Positions 57,030 to 64,000 of a DNA stretch of 64,000 nt are shown here, in pieces (the stretch's first letter is position 1; each line of letters opens with the position of its first letter). Source of the stretch: Vibrio penaeicida (GTDB lineage: Bacteria > Pseudomonadota > Gammaproteobacteria > Enterobacterales > Vibrionaceae); the NCBI RefSeq assembly GCF_002933855.1, contig NZ_BFAQ01000022.1:62001-126000 (forward strand). Reading direction: 5' to 3'. The notes beneath the pieces are model-generated. The model saw only the letters and a program-made list of their open reading frames with translations. It ran no database searches and had not been told where the DNA came from. The position numbers and the translations under genes were made by a program.

Positions 57030-58007
57030 TTAGAATACCCAGAAGAGAGAAACGGACCCGTTAGCATGAAAACGTGCTTGGTCCTCCTTGAAATCTGGCG
57101 TTTTTAGGGAATAAGTGAGTGATGCACCAATTTCTTTGTAGTGCGCTAGAGCGCCTAAAACGGCAGTAGACTGTAAGTGAGTTACAGAAACATGTGGAAC
57201 TAGAGGTGGGCGCTTTCCTGTAATCGTGATGTCGTTAAAGCGATATCGAGCTTCTAACCCAGTAAAAACAAACCACCCAGTGCGACCATAATCTAAATGA
57301 AGTCGATGTGCTGGGTTATCGTATTTAACTTCAGCAGAACCAAAAGTATTGGCGAGATCTGCGCCCATTCGCCACATCACTCCGCTGCCTATTTCGGTTC
57401 GAAAGTTTCCTAGCGCTATGCGGTTTATCCAATTGACTTCAGATTCGTGATTTTCAAAATATCCAGTGTTTCTATGAAGTAAGTTTTGTTGCGTGTACCC
57501 CAATTGGTAAACCCAAGGTTCTTCAATTTGGTATGCCCAACCTTGAGGGCGAGCAGAGCCTATTAGATCGTGAACAAAAACTTGCGCAGAATCGGCTTGA
57601 GCATTTTTTCCCATGGTTCCGAGCATAGCGTGTAGGGATTGATGTTTTTCGGTTGTTCTTGCGATCAGTGAGCCACTGATAAAACTGATTCCAGAGTATG
57701 GGCGTTCATTCATCTTTGGTGTGGTGGATTCAATATCAGTGGGAGTCCATAGTTTTTGGCCAATGTTTAGATTCCAAAAGTAGCGAGCGTCGCTATCCCC
57801 AAAACCTATTATGTTTAAGTTATGGCTTTGTTTATTGAAGTCGATTGGAGCCAATTCAGACAGAATACCCAGCTGAATACCACTACTGTAATCCTCATCG
57901 CTCCTTACTAGAGAGTCATTGTCCATCGTGAGAGATAAGTGCGATTTGGCTTGCGCAGTCAAAGATGACAGCGACAGTAAAATAATGGGAATCCAGACAG
58001 TCTTCAT
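57030..58007 (-). CDS. lpxR: LpxR-family outer-membrane lipid A 3'-O-deacylase
   Basis: LpxR removes the 3'-acyloxyacyl group from lipid A in the outer membrane, altering immune recognition. This 325-residue protein has a signal peptide (cut near TAQA/KS), an alternating beta-barrel pattern and a terminal Phe (LFWVF). Near the mature N-terminus MDNDSLVRSDEDYSSG matches the family pattern carrying catalytic Asn and Asp, followed by NERPYSG; His in QSLHAMLG is the likely catalytic base. The DUF2219 assignment is firm; activity is inferred. It is monocistronic. Confidence 0.85.
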   Translation of the reverse strand: MKTVWIPIILLSLSSLTAQAKSHLSLTMDNDSLVRSDEDYSSGIQLGILSELAPIDFNKQSHNLNIIGFGDSDARYFWNLNIGQKLWTPTDIESTTPKMNERPYSGISFISGSLIARTTEKHQSLHAMLGTMGKNAQADSAQVFVHDLIGSARPQGWAYQIEEPWVYQLGYTQQNLLHRNTGYFENHESEVNWINRIALGNFRTEIGSGVMWRMGADLANTFGSAEVKYDNPAHRLHLDYGRTGWFVFTGLEARYRFNDITITGKRPPLVPHVSVTHLQSTAVLGALAHYKEIGASLTYSLKTPDFKEDQARFHANGSVSLFWVF

Positions 58008-58180
58008 ATCAATGTCGACTCCTTAGTGGGTGAACTCAATACAGGCAATGTGAAACTTTTTCAACTTTTATGCAATAAATCAAGTAAGTGGAAGTGAATA
58101 ACTTTTTGCAAAAAGAGACATGTGTAGAATTTTGAAATAATTAATGATGCATTTGTCAATAATCAAATGTTAGAAAATTG

Positions 58181-58207
58181 TAAATTAAACTAAAGTGTCG
58201 TCGTATA
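58181..58207 (+). promoter_or_regulatory. FliA (sigma-28) promoter-like sequence
   Basis: TAAA (58181-58184), 15 bp, then GTCGTATA (58200-58207), against the consensus TAAA-N15-GCCGATAA. It lies 76 bp before the chemoreceptor start, the expected distance for a motility-class promoter. Confidence 0.55.
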
Positions 58208-58282
58208 CTTAATAGTACTTTCGAACATTGAATGTTCCCACATTGGCTTATTAGTCTGAATTCCAAAGTAGAGGAGGGAGTG

Positions 58283-60163
58283 ATGACAAGTTTTGCGCTC
58301 TCACAGAAGCAAAAAGTATGGATATACCTAGCAGCACTGATGGTAGGTTTTGCTGGGTTATCGGTGTTTATTTCAATAAAAATCAGCTCGGTAACTAATC
58401 AGTATCAAAATCAGGGGCATATTCACGAAGGCGTTGCCGAAATCGGTCAAACGCAAGTTAGTTTATTGGATTTGGCGGCGCGCTTAAACAATATGACTGG
58501 AGAGCAGGTCGAAGAAATTAACGCCATGCTTGAAGATATTTCTCAAAAGGCATTGGGGAAAAAAACGATGCTAGCTGAGGTTGGGCTGCACGATGGAGCG
58601 GAAAGCTTTGTTCAGACTATTTCGGCGTATCAACAAGCATTAACGCCATGGTTAGCGATAAGGCAAGAGATGGGGTTCAATGTTGATGACGGAAAATTGG
58701 GTGAACTAAAACAGTTAGCCAATACCATAGAAGCAAAGATTGCTGAAACAGGAATGGTGAGCATCAACTCCGATTTTCAGAACATGGTGAAGACTCAGCA
58801 AACTTATCTTTTGCAACCCAATGAAGAAAATCTAAAGTACTTCAACCGTGCGTTGGCATTGTTTATCAATATGTCAAATTCATACGCAATGCTCGACTTA
58901 TATGAAAAGGAAGTGGAGCTATTTAAAGCGCATTCTGCTCGTGTTAGCGAATTATCCGTTGAACTAGAGTCCGTCGAAGAATCACTCTTTCAAAGACAAA
59001 AAGATGTGCAAACTGTCGTTAGTCAGTTAGGTGATAAAATGAATGTGATCAGCGCGGAGTTTGGGCAGGCCGCACAGCAAACGTCTTCTACAGTGCAACT
59101 TTCTACACTGATTGCTTGCTTCGTTTTAGCTTTGTTTACTTTGTTTATTTTTGTATCGCAGAACATCTCCATATCACGAGCGTTGAAAAAGGTAACGCAG
59201 ATTCTCGAGCTTGTTTCCAACGGGGATTTATCTCAGAGAATGCCCGTTTCGAACAACAAAAATGATGAATTCAATCGTTTGGCACTCAACATCAATCAAG
59301 CCTGTGAAAATTTGGGTAAGTTGGTCAAAGGCGTGCAGCACAGTAGTAATGCTCTAGCATCTAATGCAAATGAATTAAATTCTGGGCTGGATGATTTAGT
59401 GGCAAGTCAGCACTATGTTGTGGGTCAAACTCAAGTATTGGCTTCGGCAACGGAGGAAGTAAGCGTTACTACTCAAGAAGTATCAAGCAGTCTGGATTTA
59501 GTGGTGCAAGTGAGTGAAAAGTCCAGTGACTCAGCTCAAGAGGGGGCAACGATCATAACCAGCGCAATAGATTCGTTAGAGGATATTGGGAAAATACTTG
59601 GAAGTGCAGCGACTCACATCAATGCTCTTGAGGATGCTTCTTCAAAAGTGGATTCCGTTATGGATATTATTAATGGTATCGCTGAACAAACCAATTTGCT
59701 TGCGCTGAATGCCGCGATCGAAGCTGCACGAGCGGGTGAGCAAGGCAGAGGTTTCGCTGTTGTAGCAGATGAAGTTCGAAGCTTAGCCGTGAGAACTGTT
59801 GATGCTGTCGCCGAAATATCAGGCACGATTGAAACCATGAAAAAAGAGAGTGCTGAAGTGATTCAATACATTGGGCAGTCCGAATCGTCCATGCAGCAGG
59901 GTCGAGAAAAAGGCCATGAAGCGATGGAAGCATTGAAGTTGATTACCGAGCAAGTCAGCGAGGCTACGGAACAAACCGAGCGAATTTCATCATCAATTAA
60001 AGAGTTGGCAACCACAAGTCAATCCATGGCGGATAGTATGTCTCAAATTTCTTCCTCAATGAGCACAATTGAAGAAAATAATACCCAGCTTAGAGAGGCG
60101 AGTAGTCGAGTAGATGAACGATCTGGTGTATTAATTAAAGAATGCAACCAATTTGCAGTTTAG
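58283..60163 (+). CDS. methyl-accepting chemotaxis protein
   Basis: This 626-residue chemoreceptor has membrane segments at ~14-34 and ~270-292, a long mostly helical periplasmic domain (~235 residues), HAMP ([22 protein letters not shown]), and the signalling tip with [20 protein letters not shown] and [12 protein letters not shown]. It ends in NQFAV without a CheR tether. I use ATG 58283 with the very strong GAGGAGGGAG site; an ATG 17 codons upstream has none. A FliA-like promoter lies upstream. In V. cholerae a chemoreceptor gene also lies near pflB (recalled). The ligand is unknown. Confidence 0.94.
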   Translation: MTSFALSQKQKVWIYLAALMVGFAGLSVFISIKISSVTNQYQNQGHIHEGVAEIGQTQVSLLDLAARLNNMTGEQVEEINAMLEDISQKALGKKTMLAEVGLHDGAESFVQTISAYQQALTPWLAIRQEMGFNVDDGKLGELKQLANTIEAKIAETGMVSINSDFQNMVKTQQTYLLQPNEENLKYFNRALALFINMSNSYAMLDLYEKEVELFKAHSARVSELSVELESVEESLFQRQKDVQTVVSQLGDKMNVISAEFGQAAQQTSSTVQLSTLIACFVLALFTLFIFVSQNISISRALKKVTQILELVSNGDLSQRMPVSNNKNDEFNRLALNINQACENLGKLVKGVQHSSNALASNANELNSGLDDLVASQHYVVGQTQVLASATEEVSVTTQEVSSSLDLVVQVSEKSSDSAQEGATIITSAIDSLEDIGKILGSAATHINALEDASSKVDSVMDIINGIAEQTNLLALNAAIEAARAGEQGRGFAVVADEVRSLAVRTVDAVAEISGTIETMKKESAEVIQYIGQSESSMQQGREKGHEAMEALKLITEQVSEATEQTERISSSIKELATTSQSMADSMSQISSSMSTIEENNTQLREASSRVDERSGVLIKECNQFAV

Positions 60164-60165
60164 TC

Positions 60166-60176
60166 ACTTGGGTATA
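60166..60176 (-). repeat. short interspersed repeat end, copy D
   Basis: ACTTGGGTATA, the reverse complement of the TATACCCAAGT end of copies A and B, immediately after the chemoreceptor stop codon. It is only 11 bases, so it is a weak call on its own. Confidence 0.35.
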
Positions 60177-60197
60177 TGTCTATTAGAAACGCAAAAA

Positions 60198-60221
60198 AAG
60201 CCCCCGAATTTTCGGGGGCTT
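60198..60221. terminator. bidirectional terminator between chemoreceptor and pflB genes
   Basis: AAGCCCCCGAA/TTCGGGGGCTT is a GC-rich hairpin with A and T flanks, serving both convergent genes. Confidence 0.9.
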
Positions 60222-60240
60222 GTATTTTAGAGCTCAGTGA

Positions 60241-62517
60241 TTATAGAGATTCAGTGAAAGTACGAGCAATAACGTCTTTCTGCTGTTCAGTGGTCAGAGA
60301 ATTGAAACGAACAGCGTAGCCCGATACACGGATTGTTAGCTGAGGGTAGTTCTCTGGGTGCTTAACAGCATCTTCTAGCGTTTCACGGTTAAGAACATTC
60401 ACGTTCAAGTGCTGTCCACCTTCAATGCCTGTTTCATGGTGGAAGTAACCATCCATAAGGCCGGCAAGGTTAGCACGTTGTGAATCTTCTTCTTTACCAA
60501 GTGCGTTTGGTACGATTGAGAATGTGTAAGAGATACCATCTTTCGCATCAGCAAACGGAAGTTTACCTACTGATGTTAGAGAGGCGACTGCACCTTTCTC
60601 GTCACGACCGTGCATTGGGTTAGCACCTGGAGCAAACGGAGCACCAGCTTTACGACCATCTGGTGTAGTACCTGTCTTCTTACCGTATACCACGTTAGAA
60701 GTGATAGTTAGGATAGATTGAGTTGGTACTGCATCGCGGTAAGTCTTAAGCTTACGGATTTTCGCCATGAAGTTAGAAACAAGTTCACATGCCATGTCAT
60801 CAACACGTGAATCATTGTTACCAAATTTCGGGTAATCGCCTTCGATTTCGAAATCGATAGCAATGCCGTCTTCATCACGGATTGGTTTAACTTTAGTGTG
60901 CTTAATCGCAGACAAAGAATCGGCAGCAACAGATAGACCAGCGATACCGCAAGCCATGGTGCGTCGAACATCACGATCGTGAAGTGCCATCAGAGCAGCT
61001 TCATAGCTGTACTTATCGTGAGAGTAGTGGATAGCATTCAGAGCTGTTACATACTGTTTTGCTAACCAATCCATTAGGTTGTCTAGACCTGCCCAAACTT
61101 TATCGAAGTCTAGGTACTCTTCAGTCATTGGTTCGCTCTTCGGGCCAACCTGCATCTTCAGTTTCTCATCAACACCACCGTTGATAACGTAAAGAAGTGT
61201 TTTCGCAAGGTTTGCACGAGCACCAAAGAACTGCATGTGCTTACCGATGATCATTGGAGATACACAACATGCGATAGCGTAATCATCGTTATCGAAGTCT
61301 GGACGCATTAGATCATCATTTTCGTACTGGATAGAAGAAGTATCGATAGATACCTTCGCACAGAACTTCTTAAAGCCTTCAGGTAATTCCTCAGACCAAA
61401 GTACAGTGATGTTTGGCTCTGGAGAAGGTCCCATAGTGTATAGCGTATTTAGGAAACGGAAGTTAGTACGTGTAACTAATGTACGACCATCAACACCCAT
61501 ACCACCCATAGATTCTGTTGCCCAGATAGGGTCGCCAGAGAATAACTCATCGTACTCAGGAGTACGTAGGAAGCGAACCATACGCAGCTTCATTACGAAG
61601 TGGTCGATCATTTCCTGAGCTTGTTCTTCTGTGATGATGCCCGCTGCGATATCACGCTCTACGTAAACATCAAGGAACGTAGAAGTACGTCCTAGAGACA
61701 TTGCCGCACCGTTCTGAGATTTAACTGCAGCTAGGTAACCAAAGTAAGTCCACTGAATCGCTTCTTGAGCAGTAGTCGCAGGAGCCGAAATGTCATAGCC
61801 ATATGAAGCGGCCATTTCTTTTAGCTGACCTAGTGCACGATGTTGTTCTTGAATCTCTTCACGAAGTTGCATTGTCATTTGCAAATCTTCACCAGACTCA
61901 AGTTGATCTTGAGTAGAGTGGAATTGAGCAACTTTGTCTTTGATTAGGAAATCTACACCGTACAGTGCAACGCGACGGTAATCACCGATGATTCGACCAC
62001 GACCGTATGCATCTGGAAGACCCGTTAGAACACCAGACTTACGACATTTTAGGATGTCTGGAGAGTAGACATCAAAAACACCTTGGTTATGTGTTTTACG
62101 GTATTCCGAGTAGATTTTAGAAACTTGCGGGTCAAGAGTGCGACCATATGCTTTACAAGAACCTTCGATCATACGTACGCCGCCATTAGGCATGATTGCA
62201 CGCTTAAGCGGAGCTTCTGTTTGAAGGCCTACGATAGTCTCAAGATCTTTATTGATGTAACCAGCATCGTGTGAAGTGATGGTAGAGATAACAGAAGTAT
62301 CGAAATCAACAGGAGCGTGAGTGCTGTTTTCTAGCTTAATGCCTTCCATTACTTTAGCCCAAAGCGTATTGGTTGCTTCAGTGCCTTCAGATACTAGGAA
62401 AGATTCGTCGCCTTCATATGGCGTATAGTTCTTTTGAATGAAATCACGAACGTTAACTTCGTTTTGCCAGTCACCTTCAGCAAAACCTTCCCAAGCTTTA
62501 GCAAATTGCTCTGCCAT
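60241..62517 (-). CDS. pflB: pyruvate formate-lyase
   Basis: PflB converts pyruvate and CoA to acetyl-CoA and formate in anaerobic fermentation, using a glycyl radical made by PflA. At 758 residues it has the E. coli length. The catalytic pair Cys-Cys is in IACCVSPM, and the radical Gly is in RVSGYAVRF near the C-terminus. Substrate-region motifs [11 protein letters not shown] and [13 protein letters not shown] are intact. The upstream permease gene on the same strand has a strong terminator at 62785, so pflB probably has its own promoter within 62518-62784. E. coli focA is absent here. Confidence 0.97.
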   Translation of the reverse strand: MAEQFAKAWEGFAEGDWQNEVNVRDFIQKNYTPYEGDESFLVSEGTEATNTLWAKVMEGIKLENSTHAPVDFDTSVISTITSHDAGYINKDLETIVGLQTEAPLKRAIMPNGGVRMIEGSCKAYGRTLDPQVSKIYSEYRKTHNQGVFDVYSPDILKCRKSGVLTGLPDAYGRGRIIGDYRRVALYGVDFLIKDKVAQFHSTQDQLESGEDLQMTMQLREEIQEQHRALGQLKEMAASYGYDISAPATTAQEAIQWTYFGYLAAVKSQNGAAMSLGRTSTFLDVYVERDIAAGIITEEQAQEMIDHFVMKLRMVRFLRTPEYDELFSGDPIWATESMGGMGVDGRTLVTRTNFRFLNTLYTMGPSPEPNITVLWSEELPEGFKKFCAKVSIDTSSIQYENDDLMRPDFDNDDYAIACCVSPMIIGKHMQFFGARANLAKTLLYVINGGVDEKLKMQVGPKSEPMTEEYLDFDKVWAGLDNLMDWLAKQYVTALNAIHYSHDKYSYEAALMALHDRDVRRTMACGIAGLSVAADSLSAIKHTKVKPIRDEDGIAIDFEIEGDYPKFGNNDSRVDDMACELVSNFMAKIRKLKTYRDAVPTQSILTITSNVVYGKKTGTTPDGRKAGAPFAPGANPMHGRDEKGAVASLTSVGKLPFADAKDGISYTFSIVPNALGKEEDSQRANLAGLMDGYFHHETGIEGGQHLNVNVLNRETLEDAVKHPENYPQLTIRVSGYAVRFNSLTTEQQKDVIARTFTESL

Positions 62518-62822
62518 GACATACCTACCTTTTTAGTAGTAAAAAACCGTACTGTCTTCGCCGTTGAGCCAGCTATCCTTTTCTTAAGGAGCAGTACACT
62601 CTAATTAATAACAATATGAATAGTCTCGATTTTTCTTTATGAAACCATGCATGTTGTTACTGGTTATTCATTTTTATCTACAAGTTGAAAAGTACTTTCT
62701 CTCTTCTTCGTTTCTTAGAATAGGCTAAAATATTTTTGCAAACCTTAAACTAAATCAATAAATATCAAAAAAAGTTGATAAAAAGTGGGTGACAAAGCTT
62801 GTCACCCACAAAATATTTTAAT
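62518..62822. other. pflB promoter region
   Basis: These AT-rich 305 bases hold the terminator of the upstream permease gene (62785-62809) and presumably the pflB promoter(s) with long leader. I see half-sites for FNR (TTGAT) but no full consensus box. AGGTAGGT lies before the pflB start. Confidence 0.5.
62785..62809 (-). terminator. Rho-independent terminator of the DUF3360 permease gene
   Basis: GTGGGTGACAA/TTGTCACCCAC is a perfect 11-bp-arm hairpin with a three-base loop, followed on the minus strand by T-rich sequence. Confidence 0.85.
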
Positions 62823-64000
62823 TTATAACCAAGATGTAAGTCCGTATTGGCTTTCTAGCATACCAACTGCCAGCATAGCAACTAGGCAGATAACGAGTAC
62901 ACCACCAGGGATCACAACTCTATCTATAAAAGAAAGTTTCTTTGAACGTTCTTTGTCACCAATAAGACCGTTGTTGTCTAGCAACATCGTGATTGCCCAA
63001 GCAAGTACAGGGTTAACAACTGCGCTGCCAAAAATACAGATACCAGCAGCTTGTGAGTCTTTGGTGTCCTTAACCATTTGCATACCTGCTTCAAGAAGCG
63101 GAAGGAATACACCAACTAACAGTGCTACTCGCATAACTGGCGGCCAAACCGCTACATCCATTGGGAAACCAAGAATGGCTACAATGATACACAGTGAACC
63201 AAGCAATATAGCACCCGCAGGAATTGGACGTTTAGCAATGGCTGCTGGGATCATGTATGTCCCCCAAGATGACGTGATGTTACCGCCACCGACGGCTGTT
63301 CCAACCATTTGGCGAACAGAGCACATTGTCATAGTGTCATCTACATCCATCAGTACTCTGTTTGTACGTTTTGGGTAGTTTAATTCTTGGAAAATTCGGT
63401 GCCCAAGGAAATCTGGTGACCACATCGCAACAGCTAGAATGGCGAAAGGCAATGAAGCAATGAAATGCTGCATGGTAGGTAAACCTAATTGCCAACCTGT
63501 TTCTGTGCTTCCCCACCAATAAACAGGGTTTAGGTTAGGTAAGCCCATTTCTGTTTCAAATTTAAGGTCGAAACTTGCTCCCAGTGCTAGTGCAATCACC
63601 AAACCGACGGCAGCACACACAGGTATGGCTAACCAGCGCATGTTGATTTTCGCAAGAAACGCATAAATAACGATGGTTACCGCCAGCACAACTAAACCAA
63701 CGTAACCCATGCTACCAGCCGCAACATCTGCCGATTGCAGGCCTGTCGCCCAGCTTTGGATAGAACCGATTTGGCTCATGGTTCCAGTAAAGCCGAGGAA
63801 TATGAGTAAGCCCCCGGCGGTGCCTTCTGAGGTGAGGTTAACCAGTTTTGAACCTCCCTTGAAATAGCTGAGAAGGAGACCAAAGACACCAAGAAGAATT
63901 GCGAGAGCAAGAGGGTGAGCACCGGCAAGAGCAATCGTACCGATTAGCGGAATCATTGGACCGTGGTTACCGGCTAAGTTTGCTCTAGGGTTTATAAATC
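62823..64000 (-). CDS. DUF3360-type membrane permease (5' end beyond window)
   Basis: This is an inner-membrane protein of at least ~392 residues with about ten hydrophobic segments. The frame remains open through the window edge, continuing as NPRANLAGNHGPMIPLIG, so the apparent internal ATG at 63956 is not the start. It resembles the DUF3360 family of vibrios, distantly related to SulP and nucleobase:cation permeases, as I recall; the TAVGGGNITSSWG segment suits a substrate loop. The substrate is unknown. It lies upstream of pflB on the same strand, separated by a strong terminator. Confidence 0.72.
   Translation of the reverse strand, partial: FINPRANLAGNHGPMIPLIGTIALAGAHPLALAILLGVFGLLLSYFKGGSKLVNLTSEGTAGGLLIFLGFTGTMSQIGSIQSWATGLQSADVAAGSMGYVGLVVLAVTIVIYAFLAKINMRWLAIPVCAAVGLVIALALGASFDLKFETEMGLPNLNPVYWWGSTETGWQLGLPTMQHFIASLPFAILAVAMWSPDFLGHRIFQELNYPKRTNRVLMDVDDTMTMCSVRQMVGTAVGGGNITSSWGTYMIPAAIAKRPIPAGAILLGSLCIIVAILGFPMDVAVWPPVMRVALLVGVFLPLLEAGMQMVKDTKDSQAAGICIFGSAVVNPVLAWAITMLLDNNGLIGDKERSKKLSFIDRVVIPGGVLVICLVAMLAVGMLESQYGLTSWL

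Noticed and set aside
62755..62768. FNR-like site upstream of pflB (minus strand TTGATATTTATTGA)
   Set aside because: The left half matches fully, but the right half matches only three of five positions. It is not enough to call, although FNR control of pflB is likely from biology.
1..64000. tRNA, rRNA, CRISPR array, insertion sequence, prophage or integron attC sites
   Set aside because: I looked for these on reading through and found no convincing sequence for any of them.

Overview
The window looks like chromosome 1 of a member of the Vibrionaceae, most likely a Vibrio. The support is protein-level: hinT, lpoB, thiK, ycfP, ndh, mfd, lolCDE, msbA, lpxK, ycaR, kdsB, yeaGH, spoVR, yfbU and pflAB products are close to enterobacterial ones but arranged as I remember them from V. 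cholerae (roughly the VC1865-VC1899 block; recalled, not searched). Typical Vibrio extras are also present: CsiV, a PlzB-like PilZ protein, several chemoreceptors, CheV and a DUF3360 permease. I saw no rRNA, tRNA, CRISPR array, insertion sequence or prophage.

Layout. 1-8.5 kb is sensory: a truncated OmpR-type regulator and its histidine kinase, a chemoreceptor, CheV, a GGDEF-EAL protein and a CBS-pair protein. 8.6-13.5 kb holds a MATE exporter and a three-gene unit: SLC13-type anion transporter, soluble histidine kinase with a cNMP-binding-like domain, and CheY-like regulator. 13.5-16 kb is a ZntA-type metal ATPase behind a MerR-family promoter. 16-21 kb has uridine phosphorylase, a CARF-nuclease protein (VC1899/Can2/Card1 type) and an HBM-type chemoreceptor. 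21-28 kb is the conserved hinT / COG3014-like lipoprotein / ycfL / lpoB / thiK / ycfP / ndh series, here without nagZ and with a lone prepilin. 28-43.5 kb is envelope biogenesis and competence: GNAT, csiV, mfd, PilZ, lolC-lolD-lolE, DUF2062, comEC, msbA-lpxK-ycaR-kdsB. 43.5-49.4 kb looks like an accessory insertion between kdsB and spoVR: a GtrB/ArnC-like glycosyltransferase coupled to a YdjC deacetylase, then three secreted proteins, one a predicted metzincin lipoprotein. 49.4-54.4 kb is the prkA(yeaG)-yeaH-spoVR stress operon. 54.6-64 kb has yfbU, a CbiM-like permease, pflA, an LpxR-like lipid A deacylase, a chemoreceptor with a likely FliA promoter, pflB and a DUF3360 permease cut by the window end.

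Themes. Many products act on the outer envelope: LpxK, KdsB supply, MsbA, LolCDE, LpxR and the glycosyltransferase/deacetylase pair (lipid A and lipoproteins), and LpoB and CsiV (peptidoglycan synthase activation). A second theme is respiration and fermentation: ndh has a consensus FNR box, and pflA/pflB make and activate pyruvate formate-lyase. A third is signalling: three chemoreceptors, CheV, a c-di-GMP enzyme, a PilZ protein and two two-component systems.

The most interesting points are the stand-alone CARF nuclease with no CRISPR locus in view, the secreted metzincin cluster, the glycosyltransferase/YdjC pair that resembles the Francisella FlmF2/NaxD lipid A pathway, a 19-bp-arm hairpin around the start of the SLC13 transporter gene, and a probable C-terminal frameshift in the GGDEF-EAL gene. 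Database statements are from memory; no search was run.
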